Positions 49,158 to 58,504 of a DNA stretch of 64,000 nucleotides are shown here, piece after piece. The stretch spans positions 1 to 64,000 of the forward strand of contig NZ_AXVR01000006.1 in assembly GCF_000484695.1 (NCBI RefSeq), given 5' to 3'. The DNA comes from Salinispora cortesiana (GTDB lineage Bacteria; Actinomycetota; Actinomycetes; Mycobacteriales; Micromonosporaceae). Below the pieces are notes generated by a model that saw only the letters and a program-made list of their open reading frames with translations, was not told the DNA's origin and made no database searches. The position numbers and the translations under genes were made by a program. Within the stretch, counting starts at the first letter, position 1. Every line of letters starts with the position of its first letter.

Positions 49158-50318
49158 ATGCGCGCCCACCGCAACACATTGACGTTCGCGACCCATGCGC
49201 GTCGGCTCCTGTCGGCCGGCGCGCTGCTCGCCGTGCTGGTTGTCGCCGGTTGCGGCGCGGTTGGCTCCGGTGCGACCGGGCCCGGCGGGGCCTGGCAGCC
49301 CGGCGCCGGCAGTGGCACCCCCGCCCCCTCCGCCTCCCCCACCGAGGCCGCCGCGGTCTCCCTCACCGCCACCGGCGACATCCTCCTGGGCAACGCCCCG
49401 GACCGGCTGCCCCCCAACGGCGGCGAGGGCTTCTTCGACGAGGTGCGCCCGGAGCTCGCCGCCGACGTGGTGATGGGCAACCTGGAGGAGCCGCTCACCG
49501 TCGACACCGGGACCGGCAAGTGTGGCGAGGACTCCACCAACTGCTACCAGTTCCGGGCCCCACCGGAGTACGCGGCGCACCTGCGCGACGGCGGGTTCAA
49601 CCTGCTCAACCTGGCCAACAACCACGGGAACGACTTCGGCGCGAAGGGCCTCGAGAACACCCGGCAGGCGCTCGAACAGTACGAACTGGCGCACACCGGG
49701 GCGCCGGACCAGATCACCGTCGTCGACGTACGCGGCGTCCAGGTGGCGGTGGCGGGCTTCTCGTCGTACGCCTGGTCGAACCCGCTGACCGACATCCCGG
49801 CGGCGGAAAGGGTCATCACCAAGGCCGCTGAGCAGGCGGACCTGGTGGTGGTGCAGGTGCACATGGGCGCGGAGGGGGCCGACAAGACCCAGGTCAAACC
49901 GGGTACCGAGCGGTACCTGGGGGAGGACCGGGGTGACCCGGTCCGGTTCGCCAAGGCCATGATCGACGCCGGGGCGGATCTGATCGTCGGGCACGGCCCG
50001 CACGTCCTGCGGGGCATGGAGTTCTACCAGGGCCGGCTGATCGCGTACAGCCTGGGCAACTTCGCCGGCGGCGGGAACACGTTCAACCGCAGCGGCAAGC
50101 TCGGCTGGGGCGGCGTGCTCAAGGTGTCGCTGCAGCCCGACGGCACCTGGGACGGTGGGTCGTTCGCCTCGACGTACCTGAACGGGGCGGGTCTGCCGGC
50201 GATGGACCCGGACGACCGGGGGCTGGGGCTGGTGCGCGAGCTCAGCGCTGCGGACTTCCCCGAGACCGGTGCGGTCTTCGACGACCTGGGAAAGATCAGC
50301 CCGCCGCAGCCGAGCTGA
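49158..50318 (+). CDS. CapA-family lipoprotein
   Basis: This 386-residue exported protein starts at ATG 49158. The signal peptide ends in the lipobox VAGC (about residue 35). The PGA-synthesis-type CapA domain (metallophosphatase fold) runs from LTATGDILLGNA through MGNLEEPL, LNLANNHGNDFG, VQVHMGAEG, VGHGPHVLRGMEFYQG and YSLGNFAGGG, all family motifs. Historically CapA is tied to poly-gamma-glutamate capsule, but no capB or capC is nearby, so a different phosphoesterase role at the cell surface is more likely. It lies 63 bases before nth on the same strand. Confidence 0.9.
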   Translation: MRAHRNTLTFATHARRLLSAGALLAVLVVAGCGAVGSGATGPGGAWQPGAGSGTPAPSASPTEAAAVSLTATGDILLGNAPDRLPPNGGEGFFDEVRPELAADVVMGNLEEPLTVDTGTGKCGEDSTNCYQFRAPPEYAAHLRDGGFNLLNLANNHGNDFGAKGLENTRQALEQYELAHTGAPDQITVVDVRGVQVAVAGFSSYAWSNPLTDIPAAERVITKAAEQADLVVVQVHMGAEGADKTQVKPGTERYLGEDRGDPVRFAKAMIDAGADLIVGHGPHVLRGMEFYQGRLIAYSLGNFAGGGNTFNRSGKLGWGGVLKVSLQPDGTWDGGSFASTYLNGAGLPAMDPDDRGLGLVRELSAADFPETGAVFDDLGKISPPQPS

Positions 50319-50381
50319 TGGTCGACGCCGTCGCGTGGGCACGAAACGGTCACCGGCGGCCGGCGACGTAGGCTGGCCGGC

Positions 50382-51161
50382 GTGACCATCAGCCTCAGGG
50401 AGACCGACCTCGGTCGGATACGCCGCGCCCGACGGATCGGGCGGGTGCTGGCCGACACCCACCCGGACGCGCACTGCGAACTCGACCACTCCAATCCGTT
50501 GGAGCTGGCCGTCGCGACGATCCTCTCCGCCCAGTGCACGGACAAGCGGGTCAACGAGGTCACCCCGAAGTTGTTCGCCCGCTACCCGCAGGCGGCCGAC
50601 TACGCCGGCGCCGACCGGGCCGAGTTGGAGGAGCTGATCCGGTCCACCGGCTTCTACCGCAACAAGGCAGACTCCCTGATCCGGCTGGGGCAGGGGCTGG
50701 TCGAACGGCACGACGGCCAGGTTCCCGGGAAGCTGACCGACCTGGTGTCCCTGCCCGGAATTGGCCGCAAGACGGCGAACGTCATTCTCGGCAACGCGTT
50801 CGACGTGCCGGGAATCACCGTCGACACACACTTCAACCGACTCGTACGGCGGTGGGAGCTGACCACCGAGACCGATCCGGTCAAGATCGAGCACGCGATC
50901 GGGGCGCTCTATCCGAAGCGCGACTGGACAATGCTGTCGCACCGGATCATTTTCCACGGGCGCCGGGTCTGCGCGGCCCGAAAACCGGCGTGTGGCGCCT
51001 GCACCCTGACCAAGCTCTGCCCGTCCTACGGGACCGGGCCGACCGATCCGGCGGTGGCCGCGCGGCTGCTCAAGGGTCCCCGGGCCCGGGAACTCGCGGT
51101 GGCCGCCGGCGTTGATCCGGAGCTGGTGCCGGTCCCGGACGGGGCGGTGGAGGCGCCGTGA
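50382..51161 (+). CDS. nth: Endonuclease III
   Basis: This 259-residue bifunctional DNA glycosylase/AP lyase removes oxidised pyrimidines. Catalytic Lys130 is in the helix-hairpin-helix [13 protein letters not shown] and Asp148 in [10 protein letters not shown]. The C-terminal 4Fe-4S loop is C-x6-C-x2-C-x5-C ([18 protein letters not shown]). A C-terminal tail of about 40 residues is extra. The GTG start has homologous context ([19 protein letters not shown]). The stop overlaps the TlpA gene as GTGA. Gene order nth-tlpA-nudix-marP equals Rv3674c-Rv3671c. Confidence 0.95.
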   Translation: MTISLRETDLGRIRRARRIGRVLADTHPDAHCELDHSNPLELAVATILSAQCTDKRVNEVTPKLFARYPQAADYAGADRAELEELIRSTGFYRNKADSLIRLGQGLVERHDGQVPGKLTDLVSLPGIGRKTANVILGNAFDVPGITVDTHFNRLVRRWELTTETDPVKIEHAIGALYPKRDWTMLSHRIIFHGRRVCAARKPACGACTLTKLCPSYGTGPTDPAVAARLLKGPRARELAVAAGVDPELVPVPDGAVEAP

Positions 51162-51772
51162 GGAAGTGGCTCGTCGCCCTGGCCGTCCCGGCGGTGCTGG
51201 CGGTGGCCGGCTGCACCGACGCCGGGCCGGAGCCGGCCCCCATCACCCGGGATGAGGCGGCGCAGAGCCGGCCCTCCCCGTTCGCGGACTGCTCCGGCCT
51301 GACCACCGACCGGCCCAGCGCCCCACCCACCACCCCGGCCCCCGGCGGCACGCCCCTGCCGGAGCTGACGCTGACCTGCTTCACCGGTGGCGCTCCGGTC
51401 GATCTGCGCCAGATCCAGGGCCCAGCCGTAATCAACCTCTGGGCCTCGTGGTGTGCCCCCTGCCGGGCCGAGCTGCCCGCGTTCCAGCGGCTCAGCGAGC
51501 GGGCCGAAGGGCAGCTGACGGTCGTCGGGGTGAACATGCGGGACACCCGCAGCGGCGCCCAGTCGATCGGTGAGGACTTCGGGGTCCGCTTTCCCAGCCT
51601 GATCGACCAGGGTGAGTCGCTGCAACGGGCGTTGGGACGCAAGGCCATCCCGATGACCGTCCTCGTTGACGCGAACAGCCAGATCCGGCACGTCGATGTC
51701 TCCGGGGCGCTCGACGACGCCCGCCTCGCCGAGCTGGTCCGGGTGCACCTGGGCGTGGCGGTGCCGGAATGA
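51158..51772 (+). CDS. TlpA-like thioredoxin-fold lipoprotein (Rv3673c-type)
   Basis: This 204-residue disulfide oxidoreductase is anchored outside the membrane. The lipobox LAVAGC gives acylated Cys19. A Pro/Thr-rich spacer (about residues 20-75) is followed by the thioredoxin fold, with [31 protein letters not shown] holding the redox C-A-P-C and IPMTVLVD the cis-Pro loop. The GTG start overlaps nth. It probably keeps exported proteins reduced or properly oxidised, including MarP next door, whose disulfide is functionally important in mycobacteria. Confidence 0.92.
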   Translation: MRKWLVALAVPAVLAVAGCTDAGPEPAPITRDEAAQSRPSPFADCSGLTTDRPSAPPTTPAPGGTPLPELTLTCFTGGAPVDLRQIQGPAVINLWASWCAPCRAELPAFQRLSERAEGQLTVVGVNMRDTRSGAQSIGEDFGVRFPSLIDQGESLQRALGRKAIPMTVLVDANSQIRHVDVSGALDDARLAELVRVHLGVAVPE

Positions 51773-51815
51773 GCCGCCCGGACCTCGCCCGCAACCCGGG
51801 TGCGGCGGTGGCCTG

Positions 51816-52508
51816 ATGAGTCGGCAGCCGCCGCCCTGGCTCGACCCGCTGCTGACCCGGCTGGGCAGCGCCCGGACGGAGGACTTCACCCGGCTGGCCA
51901 CCCCGAGCAGCGGTGGGCGGGAAAGCGCCGTGCTGGTGCTGCTCGGCGAGGCTCCCGGCACCGGCCCGGACGTGCTGATCCTCCAGCGAGCCGCCACCCT
52001 GCGTAACCACGCGGGGCAGCCGGCCTTTCCCGGTGGCGCCGCCGACCCGGAGGACGCGGACGCCTCCGCGACCGCGCTCCGCGAGGCGAACGAGGAGGTT
52101 GACCTCGACCCGGGAACCGTAACCGTCCTCGCCGAACTGCCGAAGCTGTGGATTCCGGTCAGCGACTTCGTGGTGACCCCGGTGCTCGGCTGGTGGCACG
52201 CGCCCCACCCGGTGCACCCCCGGGAGCCGGCCGAGGTGGCGCACGTGGCCCGGATGCCGATCACCGAACTGGTCGACCCGGAGAATCGGCTGCGCGTACG
52301 CCACCCGAGTGGCTGGACCGGCCCGGCCTTCTCCGCCCGCGGCATGCTGGTGTGGGGATTCACCGCGGGGGTGCTCTCCGCCCTGCTCGACATGGGGGGC
52401 TGGGCCCGCCCGTGGCGCCCAGGGCAGGTGCTGGACCTTCCCCCGGTGGGCGCCGACCCGGCGCCCTCGGCCGGGACTGATGCGGCAGACGAGAGCGCTC
52501 CGCACTGA
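51816..52508 (+). CDS. CoA pyrophosphatase-type NUDIX hydrolase (Rv3672c-type)
   Basis: This 230-residue NUDIX enzyme starts at ATG 51816. The CoA-type motif LILQRAATLRNHAGQPAFPGG leads into the Nudix box GGAADPEDADASATALREANEEVDLDP. The essential REx2EE glutamates are present, but the box ends with Asp (EEVDL) where family members have Gly (EExGL). This is the only visible deviation. The C-terminal third (WIPVSDFVVTPVLGWW, ALLDMGGW) is typical. It lies 44 bases after tlpA in the nth-tlpA-nudix-marP operon. Likely cleaves CoA or a related diphosphate. Confidence 0.88.
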   Translation: MSRQPPPWLDPLLTRLGSARTEDFTRLATPSSGGRESAVLVLLGEAPGTGPDVLILQRAATLRNHAGQPAFPGGAADPEDADASATALREANEEVDLDPGTVTVLAELPKLWIPVSDFVVTPVLGWWHAPHPVHPREPAEVAHVARMPITELVDPENRLRVRHPSGWTGPAFSARGMLVWGFTAGVLSALLDMGGWARPWRPGQVLDLPPVGADPAPSAGTDAADESAPH

Positions 52509-52571
52509 CTCCGGTGACCTTGCGTAGCGGCAGCAGCCGTCCCGTCGGCCCGGGCCCCGTAGGCTGGACAC

Positions 52572-53750
52572 GTGTCCGCCGTGGATCTCGTACTGCTCCT
52601 GCTCATGCTCGTGTTCGCGATCAGCGGATACCGCCAGGGCTTCGTCACCGCCGTGCTGTCGCTCTCCGGGCTCTTCCTCGGAGCGCTGGCCGGCCTACAG
52701 CTCGGCCCCCGGCTCGCACAGCAGTTCCTGGACAGTGGCACCCGGGTGTTGGTCTCGCTGGTGGCGATCTTCGGGCTGGCGGTGGTGGGGCAGGCGCTCG
52801 CCGGCTGGCTCGGTACGCGCCTGCGACGCACGATCAGCAGTGACTTCGGGCGGCAGGCGGACGACATCGGCGGCGCCTTCGTCTCGCTGTTCGCCGTGCT
52901 CCTGGTCGCCTGGCTGGTCGCGGTCCCGCTGGGCTCGTCATCGCTGCCCTGGCTGGCCTCCGCGGTCCGCAACAGCGCGCTGCTCACCGTGGTGGACCGG
53001 GTCCTGCCCGACCAGGCACAGGAGCTCTCCACCGCGCTGCGGGAGACCGTCGACACCAACGGCTTCCCGGACGTCTTCGGTGACCTGGCGCCCACCCGCG
53101 CCCGGCAGGTCGCCCCGCCCGACCCCGCCCTCATCGGATCGCAGGTGGTGGCCAACAGTAGAAGCTCCGTGGTCAAGGTGCTCGGCTCCGCCCCGAGCTG
53201 CTCCCGCCGCCTGGAGGGCTCCGGCTTCGTCTACGCCGACGACCGCGTGATGACCAACGCGCACGTGGTGGCCGGAACCCGCTCCACCGTCGTCGAGCTC
53301 AACGGCGAACGGTACGACGCTCGGGTGGTGGTGTACGACCCGGACCGGGACCTGGCAGTCCTGCACGTCCCGGGCCTGCCCGGCCCGTCGATGCGCTTCG
53401 CCGCCGGCAACGAGGGCAGCGGCGCGGACGCGATCGTGCTCGGCTTCCCGCTCGACGGCCCGTACAACGCGCAGTCGGCCCGGGTTCGGGAGGTTGACGA
53501 GATCACCGGCCCGGACATCTACTCCAGCGGGAACGTGACCCGGGAGGTCTACACCATCCGGGCCCTGGTGCAGAGCGGAAACTCCGGCGGCCCGTTGGTC
53601 TCCACGAACGGCCTGGTGCTCGGGGTGATCTTCGCGGCGGCGGCCGACGACCCGAACACCGGCTTCGCGGTGACCGCGGCCGAGGCCCGCTCGGTCGCCT
53701 TGGCCGGAGCCGAACGCGTGCGCGGCGTCAGCACCGGCGAGTGCACCTGA
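52572..53750 (+). CDS. marP: Membrane-anchored serine protease MarP
   Basis: This 392-residue protease has four transmembrane helices in residues 4-125 (a CvpA-like domain) and a periplasmic chymotrypsin-like domain. The catalytic triad is His231 (MTNAHVVAG), Asp260 (DPDRDLAVL) and Ser338 (QSGNSGGPL). Cys210 and Cys391 are placed like the disulfide pair that controls activity in mycobacterial MarP (Cys214/Cys395; triad 235/264/343). GTG start with a 63-base gap from the NUDIX gene. MarP is needed for acid and oxidative stress survival in M. tuberculosis; the same role is likely here. Confidence 0.94.
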   Translation: MSAVDLVLLLLMLVFAISGYRQGFVTAVLSLSGLFLGALAGLQLGPRLAQQFLDSGTRVLVSLVAIFGLAVVGQALAGWLGTRLRRTISSDFGRQADDIGGAFVSLFAVLLVAWLVAVPLGSSSLPWLASAVRNSALLTVVDRVLPDQAQELSTALRETVDTNGFPDVFGDLAPTRARQVAPPDPALIGSQVVANSRSSVVKVLGSAPSCSRRLEGSGFVYADDRVMTNAHVVAGTRSTVVELNGERYDARVVVYDPDRDLAVLHVPGLPGPSMRFAAGNEGSGADAIVLGFPLDGPYNAQSARVREVDEITGPDIYSSGNVTREVYTIRALVQSGNSGGPLVSTNGLVLGVIFAAAADDPNTGFAVTAAEARSVALAGAERVRGVSTGECT

Positions 53751-53798
53751 GCGGACGGCCTGCTTCCGCGGTGGCACTCTGCCTGGCCCCTGAGCGGC

Positions 53799-54521
53799 TC
53801 AACGATGGTGCGGTGGGGTGGCCTGCCAAACCGTGAACACTGCGGCGGTCGCGGCCACCACGGCCGTACCCAGCAACCATCCAGCAACCACGTCGCTGCT
53901 CCAGTGCACGCCCAACGCCACCCGGCTGAATCCGGTCACCACGGCGAGGAGGAGTGCGGCGGCCCAGACCGCGTACCGCTCGGCGGAGCGGTCCGGCCGG
54001 GGTCGGAAGACCACCAGCAGTACGCCGGCGGCGAGCGTCGCGTTCAGCGCGTGCCCGGACGGAAACGCGAGCCCGACCGCCTGGGCCAGGGGGTTCGGGA
54101 ACTCCGGCCGGGGACGCCCGACGAGCAGCTTGAGGAGCGGGCTCAGCAGCCCGCCGACCGTCATGGTGACGGCGACCCAGAGCGCCAGCTGCCGAGCCTG
54201 ACGCCGGGCTAGCCAGCCAACCACCACCAGCGCGCCCAACCGCAGCGGCATCGGGGCGAAGACCTCGGTCCACACGTTCAGCGCCTCGGCCCACCCCGGA
54301 TGCCGCAGGCCGTAGCCGACGAGCGCCTCGGTCACCGCCCGGTCCAGCCGCCGCAGCGGTGACCAGGACGCCAGCACCAGTAGCGCGAGTAGGAACGGCA
54401 CCAGCACCAGGAACACGGAGACAACGGCGAGGGTCAGCCGCAACCCCAGCCCATCATTGGGGTGCAGGCGGCGGTTGCGCCACGACGGCCGGGCGGCGGT
54501 ACCGAAGCCGGGCGCGCGCAT
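53799..54521 (-). CDS. PAP2-superfamily phosphatase
   Basis: This 240-residue integral membrane phosphatase starts at ATG 54521. The three PAP2 motifs are in order: K-x6-R-P (KLLVGRPRP), P-S-G-H (FPSGHALNA) and S-R-x5-H-x3-D (SRVALGVHWSSD). About five to six helices are predicted, with the active site on the outer face. It likely dephosphorylates an isoprenyl or lipid phosphate. It is convergent with marP (49-base gap) and lies 65 bases downstream of the mycosin-like protease on the same strand. Confidence 0.92.
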   Translation of the reverse strand: MRAPGFGTAARPSWRNRRLHPNDGLGLRLTLAVVSVFLVLVPFLLALLVLASWSPLRRLDRAVTEALVGYGLRHPGWAEALNVWTEVFAPMPLRLGALVVVGWLARRQARQLALWVAVTMTVGGLLSPLLKLLVGRPRPEFPNPLAQAVGLAFPSGHALNATLAAGVLLVVFRPRPDRSAERYAVWAAALLLAVVTGFSRVALGVHWSSDVVAGWLLGTAVVAATAAVFTVWQATPPHHR

Positions 54522-54586
54522 TCCTCCGTCTACCCGGATCGCGACCGGGCATTCCGGTGTGGTGGACCTGCCCGGGCGCGGCGCCC

Positions 54587-55948
54587 CTACCGGCGGAATC
54601 GGCCCACTCTCCGAGCCCGGTCGGCGAACAGTGCGACGGGAAACGTCGGCCCGGACCGCGGCCACACCGACGTGGAGCCGCCCCCAGTTCCAGCCGACCA
54701 CGGCTCCCACGGCTCCCACGAGGCAGCTGGGACAGCTGGGATGAACTCGAGCCCGGCCGGCTCGGTGTCCGCGCTGGCCGCGCTCGGTGCCGGCCCGAAG
54801 CCGACCACCCCCGGCGAGGACTGGTCGTCCAGCGGGTTGAACCCGACCGGCTGCACGTCGGCGGTCAGCGCCGCGACCGGGTCGATCAGCCCGTATCCGA
54901 AGCTGTCGTCTCGCCCGCTGGGGCCGATGTCCCGAGCGGTGCGCAGCATTCGATTGATCACGTCGCCAGCGCGCATCTCTGGATACCGGGCCCGGATCAG
55001 CGCGGCGGTGGCCGAGACCAGTGGCGTGCCGAAGCTGGTGCCCTGAACCCGCCAGTACCCGTCCGGTGGCCGCGCGCCCACCAGGCCGGTCGCGGGCGCG
55101 GTCAGCACCGTTTCCCGGCCGGTGATCGCGCCGGACCAGAGCTTCTCACTGTCCCGCTCCAGCCCGGAGACCGCGACCACCCCCGGCTCCCGGGCCGGGT
55201 ACCAGACGGTGTCGGAGTTCGAGGCGGTCTCGTTGCCGGTGCAGGCGACGACCACCACGTCCCGGGCGAACGCGTAGTCCAGCGCGGCGGCCAGAGCCGG
55301 GCTGGCGCTGCTGCCGCCGAGCGACAGGTTGATCACCCGGGCGCCGTTGTCAACGGCCCACCGTACGCCGTTCGCCACGATCAATGCGTCGTCGTAACGG
55401 TTCTCCGCGTCCAGGACCCGTACCGGCAGGATTCGGGCCTCGGGGGCGAGGCCTACCACCCCACGGCTGTCGTCGTGGCGGCCCGCGATCAAACCGGCCA
55501 CGGCCGTGCCGTGACCCACCGGATCCGGGTCGGCGGTGCCCGCCGGCTCGACTAGGTCAAGACCGGGTAGCACCCGGCCAGCCAGATCCGGATGGCTGGG
55601 ATCCACACCGGAGTCGATGACCGCCACCACCACCCCGGCCCCGGTCGAGGTGCGCCACGCCGTGCTGGCGCGCAGCGCGTCCAGCTGCCACTGGTCGTCG
55701 CGAACCTGGTCGGCGGAGCGCTCGGTCTGCTCCGCCAGGATTCGGCCAGCCGAGTGGCCGGGGCCCCCGGCGGCGAGCTGCCCAATGTGGCTGGGGAGAC
55801 CGGTGCTGACCTGTCCGGTGTGCGGGATGCCGGCGACCGGCACGGCGACCACGACGGCGACCGACGTCAGCGAGAGCCACACCCGCCTGGCCCCCCGGCG
55901 AGCGGCGGACCTGCTACCACGCCGTACCCCGGTCACATCCTTGACCAT
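54587..55948 (-). CDS. Secreted S8 (mycosin-like) subtilisin protease
   Basis: This 453-residue protease has a signal sequence with an Arg-rich front (RRGSRSAARRGARR) and hydrophobic core (about residues 23-41). The triad is Asp112 (VAVIDSGVD), His146 (GHGTAVAG) and Ser305 (GTSFGTPL), with Asn239 (CTGNE) for the oxyanion hole. The sequence around WQLDALRASTAW resembles mycosins, the proteases of type VII secretion. Unlike mycosins it has no visible C-terminal transmembrane helix: after residue 370 it ends in a Pro/Trp/Ser-rich tail. No ESX genes are in the window. It could be a free secreted protease. Confidence 0.88.
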   Translation of the reverse strand: MVKDVTGVRRGSRSAARRGARRVWLSLTSVAVVVAVPVAGIPHTGQVSTGLPSHIGQLAAGGPGHSAGRILAEQTERSADQVRDDQWQLDALRASTAWRTSTGAGVVVAVIDSGVDPSHPDLAGRVLPGLDLVEPAGTADPDPVGHGTAVAGLIAGRHDDSRGVVGLAPEARILPVRVLDAENRYDDALIVANGVRWAVDNGARVINLSLGGSSASPALAAALDYAFARDVVVVACTGNETASNSDTVWYPAREPGVVAVSGLERDSEKLWSGAITGRETVLTAPATGLVGARPPDGYWRVQGTSFGTPLVSATAALIRARYPEMRAGDVINRMLRTARDIGPSGRDDSFGYGLIDPVAALTADVQPVGFNPLDDQSSPGVVGFGPAPSAASADTEPAGLEFIPAVPAASWEPWEPWSAGTGGGSTSVWPRSGPTFPVALFADRARRVGRFRR

Positions 55949-56073
55949 TCGCGTTCGACCAACCTAGCCATAACGTTCGGAGGTTACCGGTTCCCGCGGC
56001 CCGGCAGGTAGGTTCCGGCAACATCGGCCACGACGGCGGCTGGTGCTCACCGTTGTCGGTCGGCAGAAACGAA

Positions 56074-56112
56074 CGGGCCCGGGGGCTGCTCGGTTGAGCG
56101 CCCCCGGGCCCG
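56074..56112 (-). terminator. Terminator downstream of ppa
   Basis: A perfect 13-bp GC stem (56074-56086 with 56100-56112) begins 14 bases after the ppa stop and precedes the mycosin-like gene on the same strand. Confidence 0.8.
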
Positions 56113-56125
56113 CCGGTGGCTGGGG

Positions 56126-56632
56126 TCAGTGCGCGGAGTCGCCGTGCTCCGCGGCCTCCCGGCCGCGCCGGATCGACGCGACGATCTCCTCCTCCGCCTC
56201 CTGCCGGCCCACCCAGGTGGCGCCCTCGACGGACTTGCCGGGCTCTAGGTCCTTGTACACCTCGAAGAAGTGCTGGATCTCCAGGCGGTCGAACTCGCCG
56301 AGGTGGTGGATGTCGCGGAGGTGCTCCTGACGCGGGTCCTCGTACGGGACGCAGAGGACCTTGTCGTCGCCACCCTTCTCGTCGGTCATCCGGAACATGC
56401 CGATGGTGCGGCACCGGATCAGGCAGCCCGGAAAGGTCGGCTCCGGGACCAGCACCAGGGCGTCCAGCGGGTCGCCGTCCTCGCCCAGGGTGCCCTCGAT
56501 GAAGCCGTAGTCGGCTGGGTACTGCGTGGAGGTGAAGAGGGTGCGGTCCAGCCGGATCCGACCGGTCACGTGGTCAACCTCGTACTTGTTGCGGTGACCC
56601 TTCGGGATCTCAACCGTGACGTCGAAATCCAT
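56126..56632 (-). CDS. ppa: Inorganic pyrophosphatase
   Basis: This 168-residue family I soluble pyrophosphatase splits PPi to drive biosynthesis. Start at ATG 56632 ([20 protein letters not shown]). The active-site acids are clear in [25 protein letters not shown] and [12 protein letters not shown]. The lysine-bearing [10 protein letters not shown] and the short C-terminal [11 protein letters not shown] fit the family. Longer in-frame starts upstream lack protein character. It is divergent from dacB, the same arrangement as Rv3628/Rv3627c. Confidence 0.95.
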   Translation of the reverse strand: MDFDVTVEIPKGHRNKYEVDHVTGRIRLDRTLFTSTQYPADYGFIEGTLGEDGDPLDALVLVPEPTFPGCLIRCRTIGMFRMTDEKGGDDKVLCVPYEDPRQEHLRDIHHLGEFDRLEIQHFFEVYKDLEPGKSVEGATWVGRQEAEEEIVASIRRGREAAEHGDSAH

Positions 56633-56742
56633 CTGCACGCTCCTCGTCTGCCCACGCTGGCATTGACCGACGGCGTCCGTCGCCGGACAGGTGGAAACCC
56701 CGCCCGCCGGTCCGGTCGCCGCATAGTCTTCGGACCGAAGTA

Positions 56743-58452
56743 GTGTCACCCAAGCAGGTTCCGCGGGGCGAGGAGGGGGCCGTGGGGAGGGAAGATTCAC
56801 ACTACCGTCCGGAGCAGAGTACTGGACGGGAGACCGGTAGATCTGCTCACGGCAGTGCGGTTGGGCGGGTGTCGGTGCCCGAGGCCCACCCCGACAACCG
56901 GCTCACCGGACCGGAACAGGGAGCGCCGCCGGATCGAGTCGGTCCGACCGGGCAGCCGCCGGCGGCATCCGCCGACAGCGGCAGCCACGCCCCCGTACCG
57001 TCCGGTTCGACCTCGCCCGGTCGGCCTCGGCGCTGGCTACTGCCGGCCGTGCTGGCCGCGGTGGTGCTCCTCGCGCTGGCCGCGGTCGGGGTCACCGTGG
57101 TGTGGTCGGGGCCGGCGGCCGAGTGGCGTGCCGGCGAGCAGCCCGCCGCCCAGCCGCCACCGGCGGTGCTGACCGCGGCCGACCAGAACGCGCCCGAACC
57201 CGCCGCCGCCGGAGTGCGCGCTGTGCTTGACCCGTTGGTCGGCTCCGCCGCGTTGGGTGACCGGGTCAACGTCTCGGTCACCGATGTCGCGACCGGGTCG
57301 ACCCTGTATGACCAGGGCGCTGATATCGGCACCGTGCCCGCCTCGGTGACCAAGCTGGTCACCGCCGCGACCGTGCTCGCGGCGCGCGGCCCAGGCCACC
57401 GGATCCCCACCCGGGCTGTCGCCGGGGCGGCCCCTGGCGAGGTCGTGCTCATCGGTGGGGGCGACCCGACGCTCGCCGTGGACGACACCGGCTTCTACCC
57501 GGGCGCGGCGCGCCTTGATGAGCTGGCCGCGCAGGTCAAGGCCGCGCTCGGCGGCGTCGCCCCGACGCGGGTCGTGGTCGACTCGTCGCTGTACTCCGGG
57601 CCGGTGCACGCGCCCGGCTGGGACGACGACATTCCCACGGGCGGGTACGGCTCGGCGATTACCGCACTGATGACCGATGGCGCCCGCAGTGACCTCGAGC
57701 AGGCGAAGCGGGACCACGACGACGGCGCGCACGGTGCCGAACGGGTAAAGGAGCCGGACCTGCACGCTGGCGCGGCGTTCGCTCGGCTGCTGGGCGTACC
57801 GGAGGACGCGGTCAAGCGGGGCCCGGCGCCCGAGGCCGGAGCGGACGCCTCGGCGGGTGCGACGGCGGGTGCGCCGGGCGGCGAGCTGGGCGTGGTCCAG
57901 TCGCTGCCGATGGTGCGACTGGTCGACATCATGATCGCCGACAGTGACAACGTGGTGGCCGAGGCCCTGGCCCGGCAGGTGGCCCTGGCCCGGGGGCAGC
58001 CGGCGTCATTCTCCGGCGCGGGGGAGTCGATGGAGGCGGTCGCGGGGGAGCTGGGACTGCCGGTTGACGCGCTCACGCTCACCGACGGCAGCGGCCTGTC
58101 CCGCGCCAACCGGATCAGCCCGTCGCTGCTCACCGACCTGATCCGGCTCGCCGCCGACGGCAGCCGTCCGGAGCTGACGACGCTCTTCGGCGGACTGCCG
58201 GTCGCCGCCTGGTCGGGCACCCTCGCCGACCGCTACACCGATGTCGCGGCGCAGGCCGGCGCCGGGGCGGTCCGCGCCAAGACCGGCACGCTGACCGGAG
58301 TGCACGCGATCGCCGGGTTGGTGACCACCGCCGACGGGCGCCTGCTCACCTTCGCGGTGCTCACCGACCGGACACCCGCCGACGGGCTGGAGGCGACCCG
58401 GTTGGAGCTGGACCGGATCGCCGCGGCCCTCGCCGCCTGCGGCTGCCGCTGA
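56743..58452 (+). CDS. dacB: D-alanyl-D-alanine carboxypeptidase/endopeptidase (PBP4-type)
   Basis: This protein has up to 569 residues. A cytoplasmic Pro/Gly-rich N-terminus (about residues 1-97) precedes a membrane anchor (98-121) and an external domain. Active-site motifs: Ser201-x-x-Lys204 ([12 protein letters not shown]), S-D-N in [13 protein letters not shown] and K-T-G in [12 protein letters not shown]. The lysine-poor insertion between motifs is typical of PBP4. The start is uncertain: GTG 56743 gives the longest form, while GTG 56782 lies in the same low-complexity lead. It is divergent from ppa and the first of dacB-zincin-tilS-hpt. Confidence 0.9.
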   Translation: MSPKQVPRGEEGAVGREDSHYRPEQSTGRETGRSAHGSAVGRVSVPEAHPDNRLTGPEQGAPPDRVGPTGQPPAASADSGSHAPVPSGSTSPGRPRRWLLPAVLAAVVLLALAAVGVTVVWSGPAAEWRAGEQPAAQPPPAVLTAADQNAPEPAAAGVRAVLDPLVGSAALGDRVNVSVTDVATGSTLYDQGADIGTVPASVTKLVTAATVLAARGPGHRIPTRAVAGAAPGEVVLIGGGDPTLAVDDTGFYPGAARLDELAAQVKAALGGVAPTRVVVDSSLYSGPVHAPGWDDDIPTGGYGSAITALMTDGARSDLEQAKRDHDDGAHGAERVKEPDLHAGAAFARLLGVPEDAVKRGPAPEAGADASAGATAGAPGGELGVVQSLPMVRLVDIMIADSDNVVAEALARQVALARGQPASFSGAGESMEAVAGELGLPVDALTLTDGSGLSRANRISPSLLTDLIRLAADGSRPELTTLFGGLPVAAWSGTLADRYTDVAAQAGAGAVRAKTGTLTGVHAIAGLVTTADGRLLTFAVLTDRTPADGLEATRLELDRIAAALAACGCR

Positions 58453-58504
58453 CCTCGGCTCGGCGCCGCTGCGGCGCGGAGGACGCGGAGGGGAGGGACC
58501 GGTT

